Position numbers and translations under genes: made by a program
Notes under the pieces: model-generated
The model's input: the letters and a program-made list of their open reading frames with translations, nothing else
Database searches by the model: none
What the model was told of the DNA's origin: nothing
Shown: piece by piece, positions 1 through 9,362 of the stretch
Layout of the letters: each line of letters opens with the position of its first letter
How positions within the stretch are numbered: the first letter of the stretch is position 1
NCBI GenBank assembly: GCA_017505535.1
Contig: JAFVPD010000030.1
Location: 124,001-188,000, forward strand
Source of the DNA: Muribaculaceae bacterium
Lineage (GTDB): Bacteria > Bacteroidota > Bacteroidia > Bacteroidales > Muribaculaceae
Reading direction: 5' to 3'
DNA length: 64,000 bases

Positions 1-570
1 AATAACCTCTTCATCAGATAAGGCGGTCAAAGCGGCTGGATCCCAGTTCACCATTCTCACGCCTCGATATATCAAACCTTTTTTGAATAGATCAACAAAA
101 ACCTTGATTACACTCTTGCTGCGAGTTTCATCCATCGTGAATGCTGTACGACTCCAGTCACATGAAGCGCCTAATTTCTTTAGTTGTTCAAGAATAATTC
201 CACCATGTTTTTCGGTCCATGCCCAAGCATGCTTCAAAAATTCCTCGCGTGTAAGATCTGTTTTTTTGATCCCTTCTGATGCCAATTTTGCAACGACCTT
301 GGCTTCAGTTGCAATTGATGCATGGTCGGTACCTGGAACCCACAACGCATTTTTACCCTCCATGCGAGCACGTCTTATTAATATATCTTGAATAGTATTA
401 TTCAACATATGTCCCATATGGAGCACTCCGGTAACGTTTGGTGGTGGAATAACTATTGTGTAAGGTTCTCGAGAATCAGGAGTTGATTTAAACAAATCAT
501 TTTGCATCCAATAGCTATACCATTTATCCTCTACTTCTGAAGGATTGTATTTTGTCGCTAATTCATTCAT
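1..570 (-). CDS. valS: Valine--tRNA ligase, N-terminal part (runs off the window)
   Basis: Class I aminoacyl-tRNA synthetase that charges tRNA-Val in the cytoplasm. Only the first 190 codons are present; the frame is open to base 1, so the gene continues outside the window. The translation begins [20 protein letters not shown], the usual ValS opening. About residues 43-54 read [12 protein letters not shown], the ATP-binding HIGH signature in its HMGH form. The later stretch [19 protein letters not shown] is the next conserved ValS block. The start at 570 is an ATG with a -7 element about 28 bases upstream. Nothing suggests damage; the truncation is only the window edge. Confidence 0.95.
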   Translation of the reverse strand, partial: MNELATKYNPSEVEDKWYSYWMQNDLFKSTPDSREPYTIVIPPPNVTGVLHMGHMLNNTIQDILIRRARMEGKNALWVPGTDHASIATEAKVVAKLASEGIKKTDLTREEFLKHAWAWTEKHGGIILEQLKKLGASCDWSRTAFTMDETRSKSVIKVFVDLFKKGLIYRGVRMVNWDPAALTALSDEEVI

Positions 571-597
571 GTTTAAAAGATATTTTTAATTCTACTG

Positions 598-605
598 CAA
601 AATTA
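598..605 (-). promoter_or_regulatory. Bacteroidales -7 element upstream of valS
   Basis: On the minus strand the bases read TAATTTTG, matching the Bacteroidota consensus TAnnTTTG, followed by GCA. It lies 28 bases before the valS start. No convincing -33 TTTG is visible at the standard spacing. Confidence 0.6.
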
Positions 606-671
606 CGAAATTTATCCCGTATATATTCTCATTAATTTCAATATGACTGCAATTTTATCAAGAATTTAGCG

Positions 672-679
672 TAATTTTG
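672..679 (+). promoter_or_regulatory. Bacteroidales -7 element upstream of the GH13 gene
   Basis: TAATTTTG matches TAnnTTTG and lies about 63 bases before the start of the GH13 gene. It is divergent from the valS promoter. Bases 571-741 hold the two promoters and no gene. Confidence 0.55.
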
Positions 680-741
680 TGGGAAATTACATAAATAAAG
701 CGATTTGAACGATATTTTTTTAATTATAAATCGACCTTGAG

Positions 742-2484
742 ATGAACAAAAAGCCAATTATATATCAATTGCTACCTCGTCTTTTTGCAAATAAGAACAG
801 TAATTGTGTCCCTAATGGGACATATGCCCAAAATGGTGCTGGAAAAATGAATGATATAACTCTGCACGTATTAAAATCAATCAAAGATTTGGGGGTTACA
901 CACATTTGGTACACTGGCATAATTGAGCATGCCCATAAAACTGACTATTCGACATATGGCATTAGACCTGACAACCACCATGTCGTTAAAGGTAATGCAG
1001 GGTCCCCTTACGCAATTAAAGATTATTACGATATAGACCCTGATATAGCTGTTGATGTGCCTAATCGCATGACTGAATTCACGCAGTTGGTTAGTCGCAC
1101 ACACAAAGCCGGCATGAAAGTTGTTATTGATTTTGTCCCAAATCATGTTGCACGTCAATATAACTCAGATGCAAAACCTGCTGGCATAAAAGACCTTGGA
1201 GCTGACGATGATCAAACAAAATTTTTCGACATCAATAACAATTTTTATTATATACCTTACCAACAATTTTCGCCACATATAAATCTAGGTTATGGCGATG
1301 GTGCCTATATTGAATTTCCGGCAAAAGCAACAGGAAATGATTGTTTTTCAGCATTCCCAGGGGAATATGATTGGTATGAAACCGTAAAACTAAATTATGG
1401 CATAGACTATGGCGATGGAACGCGACATTTTAACCCTATTCCGAACACATGGTTTAAAATGTTGAATATTTTGCGTTTTTGGGCCGGAAAAGGTGTTGAT
1501 GGATTCCGATGCGACATGGCACACATGGTGCCACTTGAATTTTGGAATTGGGCAATCTCAGCTGTGAAAGAGCATTATCCCGATATTATATTTATCGCTG
1601 AAATATATGATGTAAATCTTTATCGTGATTATATAAAAGTAGGTCAATTTGACTATTTATATGATAAAGTTAATCTATACGACACTTTGAGAGGAATCCA
1701 ATGTTCAAACTTTTCAGCAGCACGTATCACAAATTGTTGGCAAACAGTTGAAGGAATCGGTGAAAACATGCTCAATTTCCTTGAAAACCATGACGAACAA
1801 CGATTTGGCTCAAAACAATATGCCGGTGACCCTGGTCTCGTTATACCTTCTCTTGTAATCAGTTCAATGATTAGTACCGGTCCAATGATGATCTATGCGG
1901 GTCAGGAATTAGGTGAGCAAGCAAATGATGCGGAAGGATATAGTGGCCTTGATGGACGTACAACTATATTTGACTATTGGAGCATACCAACAGTTCGCAG
2001 ATGGTTTAATAATGGCAAATGTGACTCATCACTTCTCAGTGAAAGAGAGATTTGGTTAAGAAGCATATATCAGGCAATTTTGACAATTTGCAACAATGAG
2101 AAGGCGATCTCATCAGGCAAATTTTTTGATCTGATGTATGTCAATTACACTAATCCACATTTTAATCCTCACCATCAATATGCTTTTATGCGTAGTACAG
2201 ATAAAGAGACCCTTTTAATTGCAGTAAACTTTTCAAGTTGTGGTACTGATATACAGATAAACATTCCTAAACATGCATTTGAATTCTTAAATATACCCGA
2301 AGGAGAATGCAATGCCACAGAGTTGTTAACCAATATTACTGATAATAAAAATTTACGTTCAAACGCCCCGTTTAGTTGTAAAATTGATGCGTATAATGCC
2401 GTGATATGGAAAATATCACATAAAAATATTGTATCCGATAAGAAAAAAGCATCAAAACAAACTGCGAAAACGACCAAAAAGTAG
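742..2484 (+). CDS. GH13 alpha-amylase family enzyme, cytoplasmic
   Basis: Alpha-glucan hydrolase or transglycosylase of 580 aa. The four GH13 signature regions are present: KVVIDFVPNH (126-135), GVDGFRCDMAH (251-261, nucleophile Asp258), FIAEIYD (284-290, acid/base Glu287) and FLENHDEQR (346-354, third acidic residue Asp351). No signal peptide or lipobox is seen, so the enzyme should act in the cytosol. A beta-sheet C-terminal domain follows the barrel, and the chain ends in a lysine-rich tail after about residue 562. The exact specificity (amylase, maltogenic, or debranching) cannot be read from sequence. The stop overlaps the promoter region of prs. Confidence 0.9.
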   Translation: MNKKPIIYQLLPRLFANKNSNCVPNGTYAQNGAGKMNDITLHVLKSIKDLGVTHIWYTGIIEHAHKTDYSTYGIRPDNHHVVKGNAGSPYAIKDYYDIDPDIAVDVPNRMTEFTQLVSRTHKAGMKVVIDFVPNHVARQYNSDAKPAGIKDLGADDDQTKFFDINNNFYYIPYQQFSPHINLGYGDGAYIEFPAKATGNDCFSAFPGEYDWYETVKLNYGIDYGDGTRHFNPIPNTWFKMLNILRFWAGKGVDGFRCDMAHMVPLEFWNWAISAVKEHYPDIIFIAEIYDVNLYRDYIKVGQFDYLYDKVNLYDTLRGIQCSNFSAARITNCWQTVEGIGENMLNFLENHDEQRFGSKQYAGDPGLVIPSLVISSMISTGPMMIYAGQELGEQANDAEGYSGLDGRTTIFDYWSIPTVRRWFNNGKCDSSLLSEREIWLRSIYQAILTICNNEKAISSGKFFDLMYVNYTNPHFNPHHQYAFMRSTDKETLLIAVNFSSCGTDIQINIPKHAFEFLNIPEGECNATELLTNITDNKNLRSNAPFSCKIDAYNAVIWKISHKNIVSDKKKASKQTAKTTKK

Positions 2485-2492
2485 TAATTTTG
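2485..2492 (+). promoter_or_regulatory. -7 element of prs
   Basis: TAATTTTG followed by CA fits the TAnnTTTG consensus. It starts directly behind the GH13 stop codon and 28 bases before the chosen prs start. This supports ATG 2520 rather than an upstream in-frame start at 2490 that would overlap the motif. Confidence 0.55.
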
Positions 2493-2519
2493 CATAAAAT
2501 TCATTCTACCAATAAAACT

Positions 2520-3464
2520 ATGAGTACTATATTACCCCCTTTCAAGATTTTCTCAGGAACCAAATCTAGGTACATGGCTGAAGAAATCTGTAAAGACCTC
2601 GGTGTCGAACTTGGCAAAATGAACATTCAATATTTTGCCGATGGAGAATTTGAAGTGTGTTTCGAGGAATCAATTCGCGGTTGCGAAGTTTACCTCGTAC
2701 AATCAACATTCCCCAATTGTGATAACCTCATGGAGCTCTTGCTAATGATAGATGCTGCCAAACGTGCATCTGCAAAGTCTATCATTGCAGTTATGCCCTA
2801 CTTTGGTTGGGCTCGTCAAGACCGCAAAGATAAACCCCGTGTTTCAATTGCATCAAAGCTTGTCGCTGATTTGCTTAGTGCTGCCGGAGTTAATCGTGTT
2901 ATCACAATGGACCTTCATGCCGATCAAATCCAAGGATTTTTCAATGTACCGGTTGATCACCTATATGCTTCATCGGTGTTCATTCCCTACATACAATCTC
3001 TTAACCTTGAAGAAATGGTGATTGCATCTCCCGACGTAGGCGGTGCTAAACGTGCTAATAGCTATGCTAAATATTTTGACGTTCCCTTAGTGCTTTGTCA
3101 CAAGCAGAGAGCTAAAGCAAACGTTGTCGCAAATATGACTGTAATTGGTGACGTTAAAGATAAAAACGTTATTCTCGTTGATGACATGGTTGATACTGCA
3201 GGCACTATTACCAAGGCAGCAGACTTGATGCTTAGCTTCGGTGCGAAATCAGTAAGAGCATTGTGCTCTCACGCCATTATGAGTGACCCTGCATCAGAAC
3301 GTGTTGACAATTGTGGTATGACTGAAATGATTTTCACCAACAGCATTCCATTTACCAAAGATTGTAAAAAGGCTCATGTCCTTTCTGTTGCTCATCTATT
3401 TGCTGACACAATTCGTCGTATCCACGAAAACGAATCAATCTCATCTCAATATCTTATCAAATAA
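2520..3464 (+). CDS. prs: Ribose-phosphate pyrophosphokinase
   Basis: Makes PRPP from ribose 5-phosphate and ATP for nucleotide, His and Trp synthesis; a cytosolic oligomer. The 314-aa product has the normal bacterial Prs length. Visible signatures are the flexible catalytic loop YFGWARQDRK (94-103), the divalent-cation and ATP site DLHADQIQGF (131-140), and the PRPP-binding loop VILVDDMVDTAGTI (217-230). ATG 2520 gives the canonical N-terminus; starting at 2490 would add ten unusual residues and overlap the promoter. A strong hairpin follows the stop. Confidence 0.97.
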   Translation: MSTILPPFKIFSGTKSRYMAEEICKDLGVELGKMNIQYFADGEFEVCFEESIRGCEVYLVQSTFPNCDNLMELLLMIDAAKRASAKSIIAVMPYFGWARQDRKDKPRVSIASKLVADLLSAAGVNRVITMDLHADQIQGFFNVPVDHLYASSVFIPYIQSLNLEEMVIASPDVGGAKRANSYAKYFDVPLVLCHKQRAKANVVANMTVIGDVKDKNVILVDDMVDTAGTITKAADLMLSFGAKSVRALCSHAIMSDPASERVDNCGMTEMIFTNSIPFTKDCKKAHVLSVAHLFADTIRRIHENESISSQYLIK

Positions 3465-3482
3465 ACTTTTGACAAGGTTATA

Positions 3483-3532
3483 AAATTAAAAAGTGGCGAG
3501 ATTTCATTTAGAAATTTCGCCACTTTTAATTT
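3483..3532. terminator. Bidirectional intrinsic terminator between prs and the SGNH pair
   Basis: A nearly perfect inverted repeat of about 21 bases. The left arm holds AAATTAAAAAGTGGCGA and the right arm TCGCCACTTTTAATTT. A T-run lies on each strand, so it can terminate prs (+) and the convergent hydrolase genes (-). Confidence 0.85.
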
Positions 3533-3548
3533 AACTGAGAGAATCGTA

Positions 3549-4244
3549 TTATTTCTTTGATGACAATACCTTGTTGATTGCTTTCTTGATTATTGGCATC
3601 ATCACTGTAAATCCTTTCTTATTAGGGTGTCCGCAATCAAAAGTATATTCAGGTTTCATTCCTCCTTTGTTGGTAGTCATGAGGATGTGATAATCAACAT
3701 ACTCATAGCCCTTTTCATGCGCATAAGTTTCAATTAATTTATTTACTTGCAAAACACGGCCTGCAGGATATATGTTCATATTTCTCAACCAGTGAAAATG
3801 GTCACATGGTAATATTGAGCATAATATAGGTGTAATATTGTGCATTTCGGCTAATTCACACATTGACTTAATGTTATCAACAATGCCTTTATTCGACATT
3901 CTGCCATCATTCTCAGCTATATCGTTTATCCCGCATAGAATAACCACCACTTTGGGGTTAAGTTCAATCACGTCTTGACGAAATCTCACAAGCATTTGTG
4001 ATGACACTTGACCTGATATACCACGCCCTGCATAGTTGTTCTCTGAAAAAAACTCTGGCACAGAATCAGACCAACAATCTGTAACCGAATCTCCTATAAA
4101 TACAGCCAACGGTGTTGTTTTTAATGTTGCATTTTGATATTGGAAATGTCCCAATTGTGCCCAATCGGGTTTCTCAACTGCATCAACTTGCAGAAAGGAT
4201 ATAAGTGCCAAAAACGCAGCAAATATTCTTACAATCTTTATCAT
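3549..4244 (-). CDS. SGNH/GDSL-family hydrolase, exported (copy 1)
   Basis: Serine esterase or acetylhydrolase-like enzyme of 231 aa. The N-terminus MIKIVRIFAAFLALISFLQV is a signal peptide, so it should act in the periplasm or at the surface. SGNH blocks are clear: I, VFIGDSVTDCW (Ser53); II, GRGISGQ; III, LCGINDIAEN (Asn107); V, DCGHPN (Asp203, His206). The start was set at ATG 4244. A further in-frame TTG at 4292 would overlap the upstream gene and push the signal peptide inward. It lies 13 bases behind a close paralogue in the same direction, evidently a tandem duplication. The substrate is unknown; deacetylation of glycans is a common role in the family. Confidence 0.85.
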   Translation of the reverse strand: MIKIVRIFAAFLALISFLQVDAVEKPDWAQLGHFQYQNATLKTTPLAVFIGDSVTDCWSDSVPEFFSENNYAGRGISGQVSSQMLVRFRQDVIELNPKVVVILCGINDIAENDGRMSNKGIVDNIKSMCELAEMHNITPILCSILPCDHFHWLRNMNIYPAGRVLQVNKLIETYAHEKGYEYVDYHILMTTNKGGMKPEYTFDCGHPNKKGFTVMMPIIKKAINKVLSSKK

Positions 4245-4257
4245 ATCGTATAAAACT

Positions 4258-4941
4258 CTATTTCCGTTTACTAATAACTTTATCAATCGCACGTTTAACT
4301 ATCGGCATCATCACCTCGTAACCTTTGCGATTGGGGTGAATTAAATCCCGAGAGTAACTTGGGTTGATACCGCCCTTAGTCGTTTTCATTGAGCTATGGT
4401 AATCCACATACTCATACCCTTTTTTATTTGCGTACTCCCGTATCATTTTATTAATCTCTAGTATGCGACCGGCAGGATATATATTAGAATTTCTAAGCCA
4501 ATAGAAATGATCACATGGTAATATTGAACACAAAATGGGGGTAATTCCATGTAGCTCGGCAAGTTCACACATTGAGATAATGTTATTCATTATGCCCTCG
4601 TTCGACATGTATCCATCATTCTCGGCTATATCATTAGCCCCGGCCAATATAACTACCGCTTTAGGCTTTAAATCAATCACATCTTGACGGAAACGTACCA
4701 ACATTTGTGATGATACCTGGCCGGAAATTCCTCTTCCGGCATAGTTATTCTCTTCAAAAAATTCCGGGACTGTATCGGCCCAACAATCCGTGATTGAGTT
4801 ACCCATAAAAACCACATCGGGAGCTTTCTCTAATTGTGCATTTTGATAGGTATATCGACCTAATTGTGCCCAGTCGGGCTTTTCAGCTGCAAATGTCGTT
4901 AAAGCCAACAATGCAAATGCTGATATAAATATTTTTTTCAT
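4258..4941 (-). CDS. SGNH/GDSL-family hydrolase, exported (copy 2)
   Basis: Paralogue of the gene just downstream, sharing most of its sequence (KPDWAQLG, NNYAGRGISGQVSSQMLVRF, SILPCDHF, YPAGR). It has 227 aa with the signal peptide MKKIFISAFALLALTTFAAE. Block I reads VFMGNSITDCW, with Asn replacing Asp before the nucleophile Ser49. This GNS form is also found in active SGNH proteins. Block III is LAGANDIAEN and block V is DLIHPN (Asp199, His202). It is the first gene of the pair on the minus strand; no clear TAnnTTTG element was found in front of it. Confidence 0.85.
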   Translation of the reverse strand: MKKIFISAFALLALTTFAAEKPDWAQLGRYTYQNAQLEKAPDVVFMGNSITDCWADTVPEFFEENNYAGRGISGQVSSQMLVRFRQDVIDLKPKAVVILAGANDIAENDGYMSNEGIMNNIISMCELAELHGITPILCSILPCDHFYWLRNSNIYPAGRILEINKMIREYANKKGYEYVDYHSSMKTTKGGINPSYSRDLIHPNRKGYEVMMPIVKRAIDKVISKRK

Positions 4942-5053
4942 ATTTGATATAAATTTATTTCACAAATTTCGCAATAATTTCCCGACTTTCAAACTAATTC
5001 CAAAATAAATAGGCGCAACCTTGAAAGTCAAAACATATTGATTAAATTAATCT

Positions 5054-7468
5054 TCAAAACTCTATGCTAAGTCTGACGTTGAATTGGCGGCGGGTGAGGT
5101 AGTTGGGGACTGCGTATTGGATGTTGTTTACGTCGGTCACCCAATAATAGCTGCTCACATTTGAAATATCGAGTAGATTGAATACGTCAACTCCAAGCCA
5201 CACACTTTTCAAGTGGCGAGCTATACCTGTGCGGCTCTCTCCTTCTTTAAGTGGAGAAAGTAATGCGTAGGAAAGTCCCATGTCAACGCGTTTATAGGCC
5301 GGTGCGCGGAAATAGCCTTTGTCTCGACTTGATTGTGGAGGGGTTGTTGGCAGCCCATCGGAAAAGATGCCACGAAGACTGAATTTTAGTTTTGGCAAGT
5401 TGGGAAAATAATCGGTGAAATACATTGCAAAACTATAACGTTGATCGGTTGGGCGTGGGACATTAACACCATTGAGATTCTCTTGAGTTTTCATGAGTGA
5501 GAAACTGAGCCAAGAGTCTGTACCGGGCACAAATTGTCCAAATAATTTAAAATCAAGACCTGTGGTATAACCACTTGTTTGGTTCATTCCACTATACACA
5601 AGCTTTAGGTTATCGATTTCATAGGGAATGAGGTCGCTCAGATTTTTATAATATAGTTCAGCAGTAAGTTTAAATGGGCGGTTCATAGCTCGGAACGTAT
5701 AGTCCGAGCCAAGTATTACTTGAAAGCTACGTTGCGACTTGATATCTTCATTTAGTTTAATAACCGTATTTCCATCGGAGTCAACTATTGGCATGCGATA
5801 TTCCTTATAAAATGGAGATTGGTAGTATAATCCGGTTGCGAATCGAAATGCAAAGCTATTGTTTCGTTCTGGTATAAAACCGACGTTTACACGAGGGCTC
5901 ACAAGAAACTCGCTATTGAAATCCCAATAAGAGAAACGCAATCCGCCGTTAAACGTAAATAGTCCTAAAGAAGAATTGAGTTTATATGTATCTTGTGCAT
6001 AAAAAGATATTCTATTTGAAGATATATTATGTTTAGAGGCAAGGTTGTAGATTACATGCACAGCATCACCGGTAGATGGTAGAGAATAGCCGGCTGAGTC
6101 GCGCAACTCCCACTCGCGACTACGATCATGAATATTTTCATGGTTAAAGTTAATGCCATAACTAAGATTATGTCCTGCCAAACCGGTATTTCCTTTTAAC
6201 GAGAGGGCAAATACAGATGCTTTAAGTCGGTTGCGTGCATGTTCGTGGTAGCGCCCTACTCCAAGCTCGCCACCGATAGATTCTCCGTCACTTCCTGTTG
6301 CGCCTGCTTGGTCAAGCCAATATTCGCCTGAAATATCATACGCAACTAATTCGTTTGTGAGGTAACCAGATGCAAGGAAAGTGAAATCAGTGCTACGAGA
6401 GTGTTTGTAATTAACAGATAGTGCCCCAAAATAGGTCTCAAATTTGTCCTTTTCCTGTCCATCAAAATAGACTTTAAATTGTTTGGCATTGTCAGATGTG
6501 CCAAAATTTGTGGTGCGGTTGACAGGCTTAAATTTATAGTTATTTATAGCAATGTTTCCAAGAAATGACACCTTAAATTTTTTGTTTAATTTATATGTGA
6601 GATGGGTTTGATAATCAAAATAGTTAGGATCATACTCACCTTTCGTTTCCATCGAACTAAGAAGTGATGCATTGCGTTTGTATCTGATGCCATGAAGTTG
6701 CGAAAATTTAGACGTACTTTGACCGAGTGAAAGGCTACCTCCCATAAGACTGAGAGAAAGTCCACCTTCAAATGCTTGAGGTTCTCGATAGGTTATGTCA
6801 AGCACTGACGACATCTTATCGCCGTATTCAGCCGAAAATCCCCCGGTAGAGAAGCTTATGGCATCTACCATGTCGGGATTTATAATACTAAGTCCTTCTT
6901 GTTGGCCGGAACTGATGAGTTGTGGGCGATAAATCTCAATGCCATTGATGTAAACGCTATTCTCATCAAAGCTACCACCGCGCACTGAATATTGTGACGA
7001 CATTTCATTTGAAGAATTAACCCCGGCCATAGTTGAAAGCATTGCTTCCACACTACCACCTGACACATCGGGCGCAAGTTTATAGGCATCTCGGTCAATT
7101 TTAACCATTGCATCAGTTTGCTTCTTAAACTCTGTCACTTGCACTTCCTCGAGCTGTTGCGAGGTTTTATTTAAGCGCATATTCATTATCACATCTCCCT
7201 TGGCTTCAATTAATTGGCGTTTTTCCATTTGGTATCCAATACAAGAGAATACAATAGTAATAGTGTCACGTTCAGAAATTGATAATGAATAGTTTCCGTC
7301 GAGGTTTGTGTTTGTACCTACTGCCGTGCCGTCAATGCGTACAGTAGCGAACTCTAATGGCTTATTTTCATTATCAATTACCTTCCCATGTATTTTCACT
7401 TGAGCAAAAGAGGTAAATGATGAAGCTATCGCAATAAAAATAAATATGATGAGTGATTTTATATTCAT
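5054..7468 (-). CDS. TonB-dependent outer-membrane receptor with carboxypeptidase-like N-terminal domain
   Basis: 804-aa outer-membrane active transporter. A signal peptide (1-22, ending SFAQ) is followed by a carboxypeptidase-regulatory-like beta domain (about 24-105, VKIHGKVIDNENKPLEFATV). Next come the TonB plug (about 110-230, including YSVRGGSFDENSVYINGIE) and a long barrel. The chain ends in Phe, as barrel proteins usually do. There is no adjacent SusD partner, anti-sigma factor or enzyme, so it is not a standard polysaccharide-utilisation SusC. The substrate is unknown and could be a metal chelate, a cofactor or a peptide. The flanking genes do not help: SGNH hydrolases lie downstream and the capsule locus is divergent. 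Confidence 0.9.
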   Translation of the reverse strand: MNIKSLIIFIFIAIASSFTSFAQVKIHGKVIDNENKPLEFATVRIDGTAVGTNTNLDGNYSLSISERDTITIVFSCIGYQMEKRQLIEAKGDVIMNMRLNKTSQQLEEVQVTEFKKQTDAMVKIDRDAYKLAPDVSGGSVEAMLSTMAGVNSSNEMSSQYSVRGGSFDENSVYINGIEIYRPQLISSGQQEGLSIINPDMVDAISFSTGGFSAEYGDKMSSVLDITYREPQAFEGGLSLSLMGGSLSLGQSTSKFSQLHGIRYKRNASLLSSMETKGEYDPNYFDYQTHLTYKLNKKFKVSFLGNIAINNYKFKPVNRTTNFGTSDNAKQFKVYFDGQEKDKFETYFGALSVNYKHSRSTDFTFLASGYLTNELVAYDISGEYWLDQAGATGSDGESIGGELGVGRYHEHARNRLKASVFALSLKGNTGLAGHNLSYGINFNHENIHDRSREWELRDSAGYSLPSTGDAVHVIYNLASKHNISSNRISFYAQDTYKLNSSLGLFTFNGGLRFSYWDFNSEFLVSPRVNVGFIPERNNSFAFRFATGLYYQSPFYKEYRMPIVDSDGNTVIKLNEDIKSQRSFQVILGSDYTFRAMNRPFKLTAELYYKNLSDLIPYEIDNLKLVYSGMNQTSGYTTGLDFKLFGQFVPGTDSWLSFSLMKTQENLNGVNVPRPTDQRYSFAMYFTDYFPNLPKLKFSLRGIFSDGLPTTPPQSSRDKGYFRAPAYKRVDMGLSYALLSPLKEGESRTGIARHLKSVWLGVDVFNLLDISNVSSYYWVTDVNNIQYAVPNYLTRRQFNVRLSIEF

Positions 7469-7620
7469 ATTGTATGTCTTGAAAATGTGAATTCTAATAA
7501 TAACCTAACTATTTAAACGTGAAATTAACCATAAAATTATAATTGCGCTAAAATAAGTTTGAAACTAAATCTTAAATATAAAAAAGCGCTTAAAACATTC
7601 ATAAAACGAAGAATTTTAAT

Positions 7621-7628
7621 TACTTTTG
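7621..7628 (+). promoter_or_regulatory. -7 element of the capsule operon
   Basis: TACTTTTG followed by CA fits TAnnTTTG and lies 134 bases before upxY. No flanking inverted repeats of the kind that invert Bacteroides capsule promoters were seen. Confidence 0.6.
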
Positions 7629-7762
7629 CATATAATAAACATTGTTTGACCGTTAATTTATAACGCGTGTTGAATAATAATTGTCATCCGGACGGAGACG
7701 CTAAAACTAATTTACTGATAACCACGGGCTTTGCCCGCATGGTGTCCCCCGATATTGTTTAA
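7629..7762 (+). other. Structured 5' leader of the capsule operon
   Basis: 134-base untranslated leader between promoter and upxY. Hairpin A: CGTTA (7651-7655) with TAACG (7661-7665). Hairpin B: ACCACGGGC (7721-7729) with GCCCG (7733-7737) and TGGT (7740-7743), loop TTT, with a two-base bulge. In Bacteroides, UpxY antiterminators act on the leader of their own locus, so this is the probable site of action. That role is inferred from position; no specific recruitment sequence was identified. Confidence 0.55.
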
Positions 7763-8314
7763 ATGGAAACTGCGACCGACAAAAGATGGTTTGCCATTAG
7801 GGTTACCTATAATAGGGAAATGAAAGTCAAGCATGCCCTTGATGCACGGCACATTGAGAACTTTCTGCCTATGAAATATCGTATTGTCACTCGCGGTGAA
7901 CGTCGTATCAAAGAAAAAATTCCAGCCATTCACAACCTCATATTCATATACATTGAGAGGGACAAACTCCAAGAGTTAAAAGACACAACCGAACTTCCTA
8001 TCAGATACATAATGGATAGAGAAACTAATCAACCGATAGTTATTCCCGAAAACCAAATGAAGAGTTTCATCGCTGTTTCAGGAACATTAAACGAACAATT
8101 AATATATCTTGAGCCCGACCTGAATAAACTCAAAAAAGGAGACCGAGTTAGAATTATTGGTGGCGTGTTTGAGGGCGCTGAAGGCTATTTTATCAGATTA
8201 AAAGGAGACAGACGTGTCGTTGTGTGCGTGAGAGGAATTGCAGCAGTGGCAACAGCATTTATACACCCTGCGTTAGTTGAAAAAATTAATTCAGACCCAG
8301 AAGCCTATGACTAA
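7763..8314 (+). CDS. upxY: UpxY-type NusG-family antiterminator of a capsule locus
   Basis: 183-aa NusG/RfaH-like factor expected to bind RNA polymerase and let it read through the leader of its own polysaccharide operon. The NGN domain occupies about residues 7-110 (KRWFAIRVTYNREMKVKHAL) and the KOW domain about 122-158 (KKGDRVRIIGGVFEGAEGYF). It is the first gene after the promoter, the usual UpxY position. The usual partner UpxZ, an inhibitor of other loci, is not encoded next to it. The stop overlaps the start of the acyltransferase gene by 8 bases. Confidence 0.9.
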   Translation: METATDKRWFAIRVTYNREMKVKHALDARHIENFLPMKYRIVTRGERRIKEKIPAIHNLIFIYIERDKLQELKDTTELPIRYIMDRETNQPIVIPENQMKSFIAVSGTLNEQLIYLEPDLNKLKKGDRVRIIGGVFEGAEGYFIRLKGDRRVVVCVRGIAAVATAFIHPALVEKINSDPEAYD

Positions 8315-9347
8315 TAGTCGCTTACAATACTTTGACATGATTAAAGGCATCGCCATATTTCTGGTTGTGATGGGCCACATTCTAACTATGTGCATTAGAG
8401 ACATAGACCAAGCATTTTTGTTTAAAATGATTGGAGAAATACACATGCCATTGTTTTTCTTTATAAGCGGTTTTTTTACATACAAAGCGGCTGAAAATCG
8501 TTCATTTCTTTCACCAAAAATAAAACGCCGGTTTTTTCAATTAATAATTCCATTTTTTGTCGTAGGCACATTATGGATATTTTATTTTCCTCATAGTGGA
8601 TTACAAAGCCCGCTAAAACCTGGATTTAACGGATTTTATTTTGATATATGGAAAAACGGCTATTGGTTTACTCTCTGTTTATTTGAGATAATATTGATAT
8701 ATAGTGCTATTAGTAAGTTATTAGCATCAACAAATTCATTATTTGCTCATATATCACTCTCAATTATGTCTTGGATTATTATTGGCATTTTTGCCTTCGT
8801 AATATTACCTTCAGATTATGCGAATTTATTTGGTCTGCCTCTTGTATTTCAATTTTATCCGATATTTATAGCTGGATTATTTGCTCGACGGTACCAAAAC
8901 CAATTCTTAAATTCTATCAGTAGTTCAAAGATATATACACCGGCATTGCTATTAACAATTATTGTCCTATATCTCACATGTTATTCGTGGGAATTCTCAT
9001 GGTTGAATAGCATGAATTTATATTTTATCAGAGTCATATTGCACATTACTTTAGCAATTGTAGTCATCAATATCGTAAATAAATACACTCAAGACACTAA
9101 TAATTTCGCTATAAAAACGTTTACATACATAGGGAAAGAAAGTTTAGCTATTTATCTACTACATTATTTCTTCCTTTTCCCTATGACATTTCTACAAGAA
9201 CCACTCAGGGCTATGAATCTAAATATAGTCCCAACATTAATAATTTCGGCTATTGCAGCATCTGCTGTAATAGCTATAACTTTAATTGTAAACTATATAA
9301 TCGGTCGCAGTAAAACTTTGGCTTTATTACTGACCGGAAAAATTTAA
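8307..9347 (+). CDS. Membrane acyltransferase, acyltransferase-3 family
   Basis: 346-aa integral membrane protein, predicted to add acetyl or another acyl group to a sugar of the polysaccharide. It opens with the family signature RLQYFDMIKGIAIFLVVMGH, carrying the catalytic-type His, followed by MPLFFFISGFF. About ten hydrophobic segments follow. ATG 8307 overlaps the upxY stop by 8 bases; an in-frame start at 8277 would sit inside upxY and delay the conserved N-terminus. Its place in the operon supports polysaccharide O-acylation. Confidence 0.85.
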   Translation: MTNSRLQYFDMIKGIAIFLVVMGHILTMCIRDIDQAFLFKMIGEIHMPLFFFISGFFTYKAAENRSFLSPKIKRRFFQLIIPFFVVGTLWIFYFPHSGLQSPLKPGFNGFYFDIWKNGYWFTLCLFEIILIYSAISKLLASTNSLFAHISLSIMSWIIIGIFAFVILPSDYANLFGLPLVFQFYPIFIAGLFARRYQNQFLNSISSSKIYTPALLLTIIVLYLTCYSWEFSWLNSMNLYFIRVILHITLAIVVINIVNKYTQDTNNFAIKTFTYIGKESLAIYLLHYFFLFPMTFLQEPLRAMNLNIVPTLIISAIAASAVIAITLIVNYIIGRSKTLALLLTGKI

Positions 9348-9362
9348 TAAAGAATTTTACAT

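Noticed and set aside
83..391. A 102-codon plus-strand frame.
   Set aside because: It is antisense to valS, whose frame has clear synthetase motifs.
7469..7762. Search for an invertible capsule promoter.
   Set aside because: No paired inverted repeats flanking the -7 element were found; only local hairpins.
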